From NCBI GenBank assembly GCA_023135025.1, contig JAGLTY010000009.1, positions 1-17,578 on the forward strand: DNA of 17,578 nt, written 5' to 3'. Position numbers and translations under genes: made by a program. Shown in pieces: positions 6,993 to 14,936 of this stretch. The notes below the pieces were generated by a model, which did no database searches, was not told the origin of the DNA, and saw only the letters and a list, made by a program, of their open reading frames with translations. This stretch comes from Bacteroidales bacterium. Its GTDB lineage: Bacteria; Bacteroidota; Bacteroidia; Bacteroidales; GCA-2748055. How positions within the stretch are numbered: position 1 is the stretch's first letter; every line of letters begins with the position of its first letter.

Positions 6993-9111
6993 CGAGAGTA
7001 AAAAGGTGGATCCCAACGAAGTTGAGGAGAGTGCCAACGAACCCAAAGAAGCAACAGCAACCGAAGGAACTGAGGCGGCAACCGTAGCCGAAGAACAGGT
7101 GAATGCCGCAACCGATGAGACTGAGGCTCCTGCTGAAGAAGAACCCAAAACAAAAACTGAAGAGCCGGTAGCTGAGGAACAACCTGAGGAACAACCTGAG
7201 GCGGCAACCGTAGCCGAAGAACCCGCAACCGCAGGACCTGAGGCGATAGCCGAAGAACAAAAGCCAAAAAAGAGCACAGAGAAAGCACCCAAGGCAACTT
7301 CCCCCACCGATACAGGTGTTGAAGATTTTGACTGGGACGAGTTTGCAGCCGATGATATGGAAACTTCTGGAGACCAGGCTAAGTTCGAAAAACTCTACTT
7401 AGAAACCCTTTCCACTATCTCAGAAAATGAGGTGATCGACGGTACTGTGATCTCCATGAACAAGCGTGAGGTGGTCATTAACATTGGTTACAAATCGGAG
7501 GGTATTATCTCACTCAGTGAATTCCGTTATGATTCCGACCTGAAGGTGGGCGACACAGTGGAAGTCTATGTAGATAGCCAGGAAGACAAAAAAGGTCAAC
7601 TGGTACTTTCCCACAAAAAAGCCAGGGCCATGCGTTCCTGGGACCGTGTCAACCAGGCACTGGATCAGGATGAGGTGATTAAGGGATACATCAAGTGCCG
7701 CACCAAGGGTGGTATGATTGTAGATGTATTTGGTATTGAGGCCTTCCTGCCCGGCTCCCAGATTGATGTAAAACCAATCAGGGATTACGATGCCTATGTA
7801 GGTAAGAACATGGAATTTAAGGTAGTGAAGATCAACCACGAATTCAAAAACGTTGTGGTATCACATAAAGCTCTGATCGAAGAGGAGCTGGAGCAGCAGA
7901 AGAAGGAGATCATTGCCAAATTGGAGAAGGGACAGGTTCTGGAAGGAACTGTGAAGAATATCACCTCTTACGGTGTGTTTATTGATCTTGGCGGTGTAGA
8001 CGGACTGATTCATATTACAGACCTCTCATGGGGCCGTGTAAACCATCCCGAAGAGATTGTTGAGCTTGACCAGAAACTGAATGTAGTTATTCTTGACTTT
8101 GATGATGACAAGAAGCGGATTGCATTGGGTCTGAAACAACTGACCCCGCATCCCTGGGATTCACTGGATAAGGCGATGAAGGTGGGTGACCAGGTTAAAG
8201 GCCGCGTTGTTGTTATGGCCGATTATGGTGCATTTGTTGAAATCGCAGCCGGTGTTGAAGGGTTGATTCATGTTTCAGAGATGTCATGGTCACAACACTT
8301 GAGAAGCGCACAGGAGTTTATGAAAGTGGGCGACGTAGTTGATGCCGTCATCCTGACCCTCGACCGCGAAGAGCGGAAAATGTCGCTTGGCATGAAGCAG
8401 CTGAAGACCGATCCATGGGAGAAGATTGATGAGAAGTACGGAGTTGGAAGCAAGCATACTGCCAAAGTTCGCAACTTCACCAATTTCGGTGTTTTCGTGG
8501 AGATTGAAGAGGGAGTGGATGGTTTGATTCACATATCGGACCTTTCCTGGACCAAGAAAATAAAGCATCCTGCTGAATTTACTGCTATTGCAGCTGATAT
8601 TGAAATAGTTGTACTTGAGGTAGACAAGGATAACCGTCGCCTGAGTCTTGGACACAAGCAACTGGAAGAGAATCCGTGGGATGTCTTTGAAAGTGTTTTC
8701 AGCGTTGATTCTATCCATGAAGGAACCATCATTGAACTGATGGATAAGGGTGCAGTGATTGCACTGCCTTATGGTGTGGAGGGATTTGTGACCCCAAAAC
8801 ACCTTGTAAAAGAGGATGGAACTCCAGTAAAAATGGACGAGAAATTAGATTTTAAGGTAATTGAGTTTAATAAGTCAGCAAAAAAGATTATCTTGTCTCA
8901 TAGTCGCATCCACGAAGATGCAAAGAAATCTTCTGGTCGCTCAACCAAGCAGAGAGAAGGTGCAGAAGTAAGGAAAGTAACCAGGAAGTTGAAAACCAAC
9001 CTGGAGAAAACCACACTCGGTGATATTTCCGAACTTGCAGCCCTGAAGAGTAAAATGGAAGAGAAACAGAAGAGTGCAAAGAAGAAAGAGGAAGGTGACA
9101 AAGAAGAGTAA
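6985..9111 (+). CDS. rpsA: 30S ribosomal protein S1
   Basis: RNA-binding protein of the small ribosomal subunit that brings mRNA to the ribosome. The 708 residues hold six S1 (OB-fold) domains at about 148-212, 228-296, 315-385, 400-471, 486-557 and 573-641. Domains 3 to 5 carry the clear GVFIDLGGVDGLIHITDLSW-type motif and are closest to each other. Before them lies an acidic, Ala/Glu/Thr/Pro-rich segment (about residues 1-110) with internal repeats; after them comes a charged Lys/Glu-rich tail (642-708). E. coli S1 is 557 residues and lacks the acidic extension, which is common in Bacteroidota. The ATG at 6985 has no Shine-Dalgarno sequence and an A/T-rich leader. A good promoter lies at 6898-6929, and a short leader ORF overlaps the start. 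The STAS gene follows 31 bases later with no terminator seen between. Confidence 0.97.
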   Translation: MSNESKKVDPNEVEESANEPKEATATEGTEAATVAEEQVNAATDETEAPAEEEPKTKTEEPVAEEQPEEQPEAATVAEEPATAGPEAIAEEQKPKKSTEKAPKATSPTDTGVEDFDWDEFAADDMETSGDQAKFEKLYLETLSTISENEVIDGTVISMNKREVVINIGYKSEGIISLSEFRYDSDLKVGDTVEVYVDSQEDKKGQLVLSHKKARAMRSWDRVNQALDQDEVIKGYIKCRTKGGMIVDVFGIEAFLPGSQIDVKPIRDYDAYVGKNMEFKVVKINHEFKNVVVSHKALIEEELEQQKKEIIAKLEKGQVLEGTVKNITSYGVFIDLGGVDGLIHITDLSWGRVNHPEEIVELDQKLNVVILDFDDDKKRIALGLKQLTPHPWDSLDKAMKVGDQVKGRVVVMADYGAFVEIAAGVEGLIHVSEMSWSQHLRSAQEFMKVGDVVDAVILTLDREERKMSLGMKQLKTDPWEKIDEKYGVGSKHTAKVRNFTNFGVFVEIEEGVDGLIHISDLSWTKKIKHPAEFTAIAADIEIVVLEVDKDNRRLSLGHKQLEENPWDVFESVFSVDSIHEGTIIELMDKGAVIALPYGVEGFVTPKHLVKEDGTPVKMDEKLDFKVIEFNKSAKKIILSHSRIHEDAKKSSGRSTKQREGAEVRKVTRKLKTNLEKTTLGDISELAALKSKMEEKQKSAKKKEEGDKEE
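7070..7258 (+). repeat. Direct repeats encoding the acidic S1 N-terminal extension
   Basis: A 27-base sequence occurs exactly at 7070-7096 and 7196-7222 (126 bases, or 42 codons, apart), encoding EAATVAEE both times. A shorter, imperfect third copy is at 7238-7258. Between them, gaggaacaacct is repeated in tandem at 7174-7185 and 7186-7197 (EEQP twice). All spacings are multiples of three, so copy-number change would lengthen or shorten the extension without breaking the frame. Confidence 0.85.
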
Positions 9112-9142
9112 AGTAGAACCTTTTAAAACAATCTAGTCAGCT

Positions 9143-9490
9143 ATGGAATTCAAGATTGATAAATTTGAAAACCACACATTGATCAAAGTTTTGGAGGAGA
9201 AATTGGATACGCACATTGCCCCGACTTTAAAGTCAGAACTGGTACTAGTATCGGGAAATGGTGAAAAGAACATTGTTCTTGACCTGGGCATTTGCAGGTA
9301 TTGTGATTCTTCGGGACTGAGTGCAATTCTGGTGGCAAACCGACTGTGCAAAAATGCTAACGGCACCTTTGTACTGACCGGTTTGAATGATGCAGTTGAG
9401 AGGCTAATTACCATATCTCAGCTTGATACTGTATTAAATATTTCAAATTCCCTGGAAGAAGCAGTTTCCCTGATTAAGGAGGCTGGTTAA
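9143..9490 (+). CDS. STAS-domain protein, anti-sigma-factor-antagonist type
   Basis: Single-domain STAS protein of 115 residues, the usual size of SpoIIAA/RsbV-like anti-anti-sigma factors. The hallmark CDSSGLSAILVANRL (residues 54-68) carries the serine pair 56-57, one of which is the phosphorylation site in characterised members. In those, an anti-sigma kinase phosphorylates the protein and a PP2C phosphatase removes the phosphate. Neither partner is encoded beside it. It follows rpsA by 31 bases and precedes rnz by 11 bases on the same strand, so it is most simply expressed from the rpsA promoter. A strong terminator-like hairpin lies 74 bases past its stop, inside rnz. The pathway it serves is unknown. 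The SiaB/SiaC pair at 14937-15895 uses a related type of kinase, but a link is only speculation. Confidence 0.88.
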   Translation: MEFKIDKFENHTLIKVLEEKLDTHIAPTLKSELVLVSGNGEKNIVLDLGICRYCDSSGLSAILVANRLCKNANGTFVLTGLNDAVERLITISQLDTVLNISNSLEEAVSLIKEAG

Positions 9491-9501
9491 AAGAGTCCCG
9501 G

Positions 9502-10431
9502 GTGTCATTTGAACTGACTATACTGGGTAGCAGTGCTGCACTGCCTACTTCAAAACGATTCCCAACCGCTCATCTGCTTAAGGCAGGTGAGCGGTTTTTT
9601 TTAATCGATTGCGGGGAGGGGACCCAGATCCGCCTCAGGCAATACGGAATCAATCCGTCGAGGATCCATCATATTCTTATTTCCCATCTTCACGGAGATC
9701 ACGTATTTGGACTCTTCGGTCTTCTCTCCTCACTTGGAATGATGGGACGTAAAGTTCCGCTTCACCTCTATGGCCCCCATTCCCTGGAAGAGTTTATGAA
9801 TTCCTATAGCAGATTTTTTGGACCATTGCCATTTGACCTGGAATTTAAGAGCCATGCGGAGAACAGCGACTTCATTTTTGAGAGTGATAAACTGACCATC
9901 AAAGCCATTCCTCTGAAACACCGTATCCCGGCTTTTGGCTACCTGTTCAGGGAGAAGAAGAAGCCGTTAAATATAAGAAAGGAGCAGATTGAGGCTTTTG
10001 GTCTTGGAATGGCCGATATTGTGAAAGTGAAGCGGGGCGAGGACTTTGTAACCGACTCCGGAACAGTTATACCCAACAGTCAACTGACGCTACCACCTTT
10101 TCATCAGCGATCCTATGCCTACCTCTCAGATACGCTGTTTGATCCGCAACTGGCCGAGATAGTAAAGGGGGTCGATCTGCTGTTTCATGAGGCCACGTTT
10201 TCAGACAGGGATAAGAAGCTTGCAGCACAGACCCAGCACTCCACAGCTGCAGAGGCTGCCACACTGGCAAAAATGGCCGGAGTTAAAAAGTTGCTTATCG
10301 GACACTTCTCCAGCAGGTACAAGGAGCCGCTTCTGCTTGAGAATGAAGCAAAGGAAGTTTTTGAAAATACTACAGGGGTGAATGATGGTGATATCTATTC
10401 CATTCCACCTGAGCGGCTATCCGGAGAATAA
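9502..10431 (+). CDS. rnz: Ribonuclease Z (tRNA 3'-endonuclease)
   Basis: Metallo-beta-lactamase-fold endonuclease that removes the 3' trailer of tRNA precursors. The 309 residues include the zinc motif HLHGDH (62-67), DCGEGTQIRLRQ (36-47), His140 in LKHRIPAFGYLF, Asp210 in AYLSDT, HEATF (229-233) and His268 in IGHFSSRY, all as in RNase Z/ElaC. The start is a GTG at 9502-9504: the conserved first strand LTILGSSAALPTSKR begins four codons later, and no in-frame ATG is placed to replace it. It begins 11 bases after the STAS gene. The striking feature is a perfect intrinsic-terminator structure within codons 21-34, so transcription reaching rnz from rpsA may be attenuated. RNase BN-type activity cannot be excluded. 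Confidence 0.95.
   Translation: MSFELTILGSSAALPTSKRFPTAHLLKAGERFFLIDCGEGTQIRLRQYGINPSRIHHILISHLHGDHVFGLFGLLSSLGMMGRKVPLHLYGPHSLEEFMNSYSRFFGPLPFDLEFKSHAENSDFIFESDKLTIKAIPLKHRIPAFGYLFREKKKPLNIRKEQIEAFGLGMADIVKVKRGEDFVTDSGTVIPNSQLTLPPFHQRSYAYLSDTLFDPQLAEIVKGVDLLFHEATFSDRDKKLAAQTQHSTAAEAATLAKMAGVKKLLIGHFSSRYKEPLLLENEAKEVFENTTGVNDGDIYSIPPERLSGE
9564..9602 (+). terminator. Intrinsic-terminator structure inside the 5' part of rnz
   Basis: Bases 9564-9577 pair with 9583-9596 to form a 14-bp stem with one G-U pair, seven of the pairs in its lower part G-C or C-G, and a five-base loop (TTAAG). The lower end of the stem runs directly into eight T (9595-9602). This is a stronger terminator than most placed between genes, yet it lies in coding sequence, 60 bases after the rnz GTG. 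It could end the rpsA-STAS transcript or act as an attenuator that translating ribosomes prevent from folding. The structure is directly visible; its activity is inferred. Confidence 0.65.
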
Positions 10432-10434
10432 TAG

Positions 10435-10442
10435 TAATTTTG
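10435..10442 (+). promoter_or_regulatory. Candidate -7 promoter element of guaA
   Basis: TAATTTTG matches the Bacteroidota -7 consensus TAnnTTTG and begins 4 bases after the rnz stop codon. A start site near 10449 would give a leader of about 25 bases before the guaA GTG. No TTTG is present at the expected -33 position, so the assignment rests on the -7 element and its placement. Confidence 0.45.
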
Positions 10443-10473
10443 CATCTATTGTACCAATTAAATCAGCGAACAG

Positions 10474-12003
10474 GTGAATGAAAAGATATTGATCCTTGAT
10501 TTCGGGTCTCAGTATACTCAGTTGATTGCCAGGAAGGTAAGGGAACATAATGTCTATTGTGAGATACATCCATACAGCCATTATCCTGAGCCTGATGAAA
10601 CAGTGAAGGGGGTTATTCTTTCAGGAAGTCCATTTTCAGTAAGAGATGAGCATGCTCCCATTCCCGATCTGAAGGGAATCAAGGGGCAGTTTCCTTTGCT
10701 GGGTATCTGTTATGGGGCGCAGTATCTTTCTCATTTCTATGGAGGTGAAGTGAAAGAGTCCAATTCCCGGGAGTATGGCAGGGCACGGCTTGACTTTATC
10801 AACAGAGAACATCCGTTGCTGAAAAACCTTAAACCCAATACACAGGTATGGATGTCTCATGGCGACACCATTAATTCACTTCCACCCGATTGTGAAGTAA
10901 TTGCCAGTACGGGAGATATACAGGTAGGTGCCTATGCATCATTAAAAGAGTCCACTTTCGGTTTACAGTTCCATCCGGAGGTATATCACACCACAGAAGG
11001 GAAAACCATTCTTTATAATTTCCTTGAGGATATTTGTGGTTGTGCCATGGACTGGACCCCTGAATCTTTTGTGGAGAGTACGGTAAGTGAACTGAAGAGG
11101 AAAGTGGGAGGTGACAGGGTTATTCTGGGTCTGTCGGGCGGTGTCGATTCTACCGTAGCCTCTATCCTGCTGCACAGGGCCATTGGGCCCAACCTGACCT
11201 CTATTTTTGTGGACAACGGATTACTCAGGAAAAATGAGTTTACCGATGTGCTTGAGTCGTATAAAGAGCTGGGATTGAATGTTATAGGAGTGAATGCCAG
11301 GGATAAGTTTATTGATGATCTGGAGGGGATTACCGATCCCGAAGAGAAGAGAAAAAGTATCGGAAAGAACTTCATAGAGGTATTTGAGCAGGAGGCAAAG
11401 AAACTGGAGGGTGTGAAATGGCTCGGACAGGGCACCATCTATCCGGATGTGATTGAATCAGTCTCAGTCAATGGTCCCTCAGCGACCATCAAATCGCACC
11501 ATAATGTGGGTGGTTTGCCTGAGAAGATGCATCTGAAAGTAGTCGAACCATTAAGGCTGCTCTTTAAGGATGAGGTTAGGAGGGTAGGGAAGGCACTTGA
11601 GATTCCATCCTCTTTCCTGAAGCGGCATCCGTTTCCAGGGCCCGGACTGGGAATCCGGATCCTTGGAGAGATCAACCGGGAGAAGATTCGTCTGGTGCAG
11701 GAGGCCGATGATATCTATATCAAAGCACTGCACAGGTTTGGACTGTATGACCGTATATGGCAGGCAGGTGCCATACTGCTTCCTGTCCAAACGGTGGGTG
11801 TTATGGGTGATGAACGGACCTATGAATATGTGGTGGCACTGAGGGCAGTTACCTCCACTGATGGGATGACTGCCGATTGGGGACATCTGCCACATGAGGT
11901 GCTCAGCGTGGTATCCAATGATATAATAAATAAGGTGCGCGGAATCAACAGGGTGGTTTATGACATTAGTTCAAAGCCACCTGCCACCATTGAATGGGAA
12001 TAG
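10474..12003 (+). CDS. guaA: GMP synthase (glutamine-hydrolysing)
   Basis: Converts XMP to GMP using ATP and glutamine, the last step of guanine nucleotide synthesis. The 509-residue protein has both parts of the enzyme. The N-terminal class I glutamine amidotransferase has nucleophile Cys79 in GICYGAQ and the His167/Glu169 pair in LQFHPEV. The ATP-pyrophosphatase domain has the P-loop SGGVDST (221-227), followed by the dimerisation domain with [11 protein letters not shown] and a C-terminal [10 protein letters not shown]. The start is a GTG at 10474-10476: it gives the conserved [16 protein letters not shown] opening, whereas the nearby ATG at 10478 is out of frame and hits a stop after three codons. 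A 27-base gap separates it from the protease gene. Length and motifs are normal. Confidence 0.97.
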   Translation: MNEKILILDFGSQYTQLIARKVREHNVYCEIHPYSHYPEPDETVKGVILSGSPFSVRDEHAPIPDLKGIKGQFPLLGICYGAQYLSHFYGGEVKESNSREYGRARLDFINREHPLLKNLKPNTQVWMSHGDTINSLPPDCEVIASTGDIQVGAYASLKESTFGLQFHPEVYHTTEGKTILYNFLEDICGCAMDWTPESFVESTVSELKRKVGGDRVILGLSGGVDSTVASILLHRAIGPNLTSIFVDNGLLRKNEFTDVLESYKELGLNVIGVNARDKFIDDLEGITDPEEKRKSIGKNFIEVFEQEAKKLEGVKWLGQGTIYPDVIESVSVNGPSATIKSHHNVGGLPEKMHLKVVEPLRLLFKDEVRRVGKALEIPSSFLKRHPFPGPGLGIRILGEINREKIRLVQEADDIYIKALHRFGLYDRIWQAGAILLPVQTVGVMGDERTYEYVVALRAVTSTDGMTADWGHLPHEVLSVVSNDIINKVRGINRVVYDISSKPPATIEWE

Positions 12004-12008
12004 CTTTG
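12001..12008 (+). promoter_or_regulatory. Possible -7 element for the S41 protease gene
   Basis: TAGCTTTG, which includes the guaA stop codon, fits TAnnTTTG and lies 22 bases before the protease ATG. No -33 match is seen 19-21 bases upstream. About eight chance matches to this 8-mer are expected over both strands of the window, so this is only suggestive. Confidence 0.28.
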
Positions 12009-12030
12009 CAGGAACTTTAACAGAAAAATT

Positions 12031-13629
12031 ATGGATCGTATTTACAGATATATGGTGCTTGCTTTTTTAATGGTTGCACCGCAGATGTTGCAGGGACAGT
12101 GGAATGTTGAGGCAATAAAGCTTGCCCAGGTAATGGAGAAGGTCAGCCACTTTTATGTGGATTCAATTGATGAGAGCGATGTGGTGGAACGTACCATTGT
12201 TCGGATGCTGCATGAGCTTGACCCGCACTCCTCCTACCTTAGTAAAGAGGATCTGGAGGAGTTGAATGAACAACTGGAAGGTGAATTTGAAGGCATTGGA
12301 GTCAGTTTCAATGTTCTGGAGGATACCATATATATTATAAGGGCCATATCCGGAGGACCTTCCGAACGGGTGGGGATTATGGCCGGAGACCGGATTGTAA
12401 AGGTAGAAGGCAAAACTGTGGCAGGTACAGGGATCACAACCCGGGAGGTTCAGGGTCTGCTGAAAGGTAAGAAGGGGAGTACGGTTGAGGTCTCTGTGAA
12501 GCGTCGAAACAGCAAGGAGCTGTTGGATTTCTCCATCACAAGAGACAAGATCCCGGTAAACAGTCTGGATGCAGCATACATGGTGAACAGGAGGATCGGG
12601 TATGTTAAGCTGGCCCGATTCTCTCATACCACCATTGATGAATTCGAGCGAGCCATGAAATCTTTAAAGGAGCAGGGTATGGAAGATCTGATCCTGGACC
12701 TGTCTGGCAATGGTGGTGGCTGGCTCCCGGTGGCGGTGGAACTTTCCGATCATTTCCTCTCAGGGAACAAGGAGATTGTACGTACCGAAGGCTCCAAAGT
12801 ACCTGACCGAAAGTACCAGGCCAGGAGGTCAGGGCTCTTTGAAAAAGGAAACCTGGTGGTTATGATTGATGGTAATTCGGCTTCTGCCAGTGAGATTGTC
12901 AGCGGAGCAGTTCAGGACTGGGATCGGGGAGTGATTGTTGGAAGGCGCTCTTTTGGGAAAGGTCTGGTCCAGCAGCCATTTATGCTGAACGATGGCTCGT
13001 TGATCCGGCTTACGGTAGCAAGGTATTATACTCCAACGGGCAGGTTGATCCAGAAGTCTTATGAAAACGGGTATGAGGAGTATGCGCTGGATCTGATCAA
13101 CCGCTATAACAATGGGGAGCTATCCAGTGCCGATAGCATTGTATTCCCTAAATCGCAGCAATACAGAACACTTACATTGAACCGGACCGTCTATGGTGGA
13201 GGGGGAATAATGCCTGACTATTTTGTTCCTATGGATACTACTGCCTACTCCGATTACTACCGTCATTTGATCGGGAAAGGAATTTTTAACCGTTTTGTCC
13301 TTCAGTATGTGGACGATCACAGGAAGGGGTTACAGCAGGAGTACATTGATTTTAAATCATTTAACACCGGCTATACTCCTCCAAAGAGTGCATTGAATAT
13401 GCTTGTTTCCTATGCCACTGATGAGGGGTTGGAATTCAATGAAGGGGACTGGAGCATTTCAGAAGAGCGTATTTCGTTGCTGTTTAAAAGCTATATGGCC
13501 AGGGACCTGTGGGGAATGGAGTACTTCTTTGAGGTCTATAACTCCACCGATGAGGTTTTTAAAAAGGCCGTTGAGATCCTGGAAAATCCCTCATTACTTC
13601 ACCAGAAACTGGCTAAAGTCAATTACTGA
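12031..13629 (+). CDS. Exported S41-family (C-terminal processing) peptidase
   Basis: Serine protease of the Ctp/tail-specific family, expected in the periplasm. Residues 1-22 form a signal peptide: a basic start (MDRIYRYM), then a hydrophobic core (VLAFLMVAP), with cleavage probably after LQG. There is no lipobox cysteine. ELDPHSSYL (62-70) and the PDZ domain (about 85-160, with GIGVSF and AGDRIVKVEGK) precede the catalytic core. That core has ILDLSGNGGG (221-230), the nucleophile Ser285 in GNSASASEI, and the general-base Lys310 in RRSFGKGLVQ. The 25-residue Ser-Lys spacing is the family value. The remaining 200 residues include YYTPTGRLIQ and a poorly conserved C-terminal part. Its substrates are unknown. 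It is 27 bases after guaA and 12 bases before the methyltransferase gene. Confidence 0.93.
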   Translation: MDRIYRYMVLAFLMVAPQMLQGQWNVEAIKLAQVMEKVSHFYVDSIDESDVVERTIVRMLHELDPHSSYLSKEDLEELNEQLEGEFEGIGVSFNVLEDTIYIIRAISGGPSERVGIMAGDRIVKVEGKTVAGTGITTREVQGLLKGKKGSTVEVSVKRRNSKELLDFSITRDKIPVNSLDAAYMVNRRIGYVKLARFSHTTIDEFERAMKSLKEQGMEDLILDLSGNGGGWLPVAVELSDHFLSGNKEIVRTEGSKVPDRKYQARRSGLFEKGNLVVMIDGNSASASEIVSGAVQDWDRGVIVGRRSFGKGLVQQPFMLNDGSLIRLTVARYYTPTGRLIQKSYENGYEEYALDLINRYNNGELSSADSIVFPKSQQYRTLTLNRTVYGGGGIMPDYFVPMDTTAYSDYYRHLIGKGIFNRFVLQYVDDHRKGLQQEYIDFKSFNTGYTPPKSALNMLVSYATDEGLEFNEGDWSISEERISLLFKSYMARDLWGMEYFFEVYNSTDEVFKKAVEILENPSLLHQKLAKVNY

Positions 13630-13641
13630 TAAACTTCTCTT

Positions 13642-14820
13642 ATGACAGGAGGTGAGAAATTTCACGCAAAGACTCTAAAAGGTCTTGAACTTTTGCTGGC
13701 CGAAGAGTTGAAGTCCCTCGGGGCGAGCCGGACAGAAATTGGAAACAGGGGTGTTACTTTCTATGGAGGAATGGCACTGATGTACCGGGTGAACCTGGCC
13801 TCCAGGTTAGCACTGCGGGTTTTGCTTCCCATCCTGCAGTTTGAGGCAGCAGACGCAGATACCCTCTACAGGAAGGTGAGACGATTCGACTGGTCTCGGT
13901 ACCTTGATAACCGGATGACTTTTTCCATCGACTCTGTAGTTCATTCACCCCAATTCAATAACAGCCAGTATGTCTCTCAGAAGGTAAAAGATGCCATCGT
14001 GGACCGGTTCAGAGAGGCGACCAACCTGAGGCCCTCTGTGAACAGGGAACAACCTGATCTTCTTATTAATGTACATATTTCGGGAAAACGGGTGACCGTT
14101 TCTCTGGATAGCTCAGGCGGGTCGCTCCACAGGCGTGGATACAGAACGGGACATGGATATTTTGAGGCACCTTTAAATGAGGTGCTGGCCGCAGGCATGG
14201 TGATGATTTCAGGCTGGGAAGGTAAAACCCCTTTTCTGGATCCCATGTGTGGCTCCGGTACATTGGCCATTGAGGCAGCATTGATTGCTGCGAATATCCC
14301 TCCAGGGATCTTCAGAAAACAGTACGGTTTTGAGAAATGGAAAGATTTTGATATGGATCTAATGGAGCACGTGGCTCAAAAACTGTCTAATGAAACAGAG
14401 GTAGCTGTCCCGATCATTGCACGGGATGCGGATCCTGAAGCTGTTGAACTTACCCGTCGCCAGGTGAAGCAGATGGATCTGCAGCACATCATAACCGTGG
14501 AACAGGGGGATCTTGCTGATACAGAGGGTATGGAAGGAGCTACATTGATTATGAATCCTCCCTATGGGGAACGAATGAAGCCTGATGATATTGAGTCGCT
14601 ATACAGCATGATTGGAAGCACTTTAAAACATAAATTTCCAGGTTCCGATGCATGGATTCTCTCATCAAGTAAAAAGGCATTGGGCAGGGTGGGACTTAAG
14701 CCAGCTACCAAAAGAGTCCTCTTCAATGGTTCATTGGAGTGCTCCTACGTAAATTACAAAACCTTTGTGGGCAATTGGAAGGATCATAAAGCACAAACTG
14801 CTGGTAATCAAAAAAAATAG
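13642..14820 (+). CDS. THUMP-domain class I RNA methyltransferase (RlmL N-terminal-half type)
   Basis: SAM-dependent RNA methyltransferase of the family that includes the N-terminal half of E. coli RlmL (YcbY), which makes m2G2445 in 23S rRNA. In order, the 392 residues hold a short N-terminal ferredoxin-like part, a THUMP domain (about 50-160), SLHRRGYR (161-168), the SAM-binding LDPMCGSGTLAIEAA (199-213), and the catalytic NPPYGER (305-311). The last motif is typical of N2-guanine or N6-adenine modification. The RlmK half of the fused gammaproteobacterial enzyme is absent, as in most bacteria outside that group. It lies 12 bases after the protease gene and probably shares its transcript. 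A perfect anti-Shine-Dalgarno complement, aggaggtg, falls inside codons 2-5. Its exact target in this organism is not readable from the sequence. Confidence 0.9.
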   Translation: MTGGEKFHAKTLKGLELLLAEELKSLGASRTEIGNRGVTFYGGMALMYRVNLASRLALRVLLPILQFEAADADTLYRKVRRFDWSRYLDNRMTFSIDSVVHSPQFNNSQYVSQKVKDAIVDRFREATNLRPSVNREQPDLLINVHISGKRVTVSLDSSGGSLHRRGYRTGHGYFEAPLNEVLAAGMVMISGWEGKTPFLDPMCGSGTLAIEAALIAANIPPGIFRKQYGFEKWKDFDMDLMEHVAQKLSNETEVAVPIIARDADPEAVELTRRQVKQMDLQHIITVEQGDLADTEGMEGATLIMNPPYGERMKPDDIESLYSMIGSTLKHKFPGSDAWILSSSKKALGRVGLKPATKRVLFNGSLECSYVNYKTFVGNWKDHKAQTAGNQKK

Positions 14821-14885
14821 CGGATTTGAGGAATTTCATTGCTAAAAGAGGGTTTTTTTATCTATATTAGTTAGCGAAACTTTTT

Positions 14886-14893
14886 TATATTTG
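14886..14893 (+). promoter_or_regulatory. Candidate -7 element of the siaB-siaC promoter
   Basis: TATATTTG matches TAnnTTTG and sits in a 116-base gap (14821-14936) that is A/T-rich. The start site would be near 14900, with a leader of about 36 bases. No TTTG stands at the expected -33 position. The gap also has a run of seven T (14853-14859), but I found no convincing hairpin before it, so no terminator is called for the methyltransferase gene. Confidence 0.45.
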
Positions 14894-14936
14894 CTGATCT
14901 TATCAGTGAATAGCATGTCAATAAAAAGAAGCCTAA

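Noticed and set aside
6978..7307. Three long minus-strand ORFs opposite the start of rpsA (Ser/Gly-, Phe/Arg- and Leu-rich)
   Set aside because: They mirror the low-complexity Glu/Ala/Thr-rich codons of S1 and have no family features of their own.
8290..8802. 170-codon minus-strand ORF opposite rpsA
   Set aside because: It lies wholly within S1 domains 4 to 6 and shows no domain, signal or start-site support.
10478..10480. ATG near the guaA start
   Set aside because: It is out of frame with guaA and meets a stop after three codons; the GTG at 10474 gives the conserved N-terminus.
14821..14860. Terminator after the methyltransferase gene, suggested by a run of seven T
   Set aside because: Only a 4-bp TAGC/GCTA pairing with a 19-base loop could be found before the T run, which is too weak.
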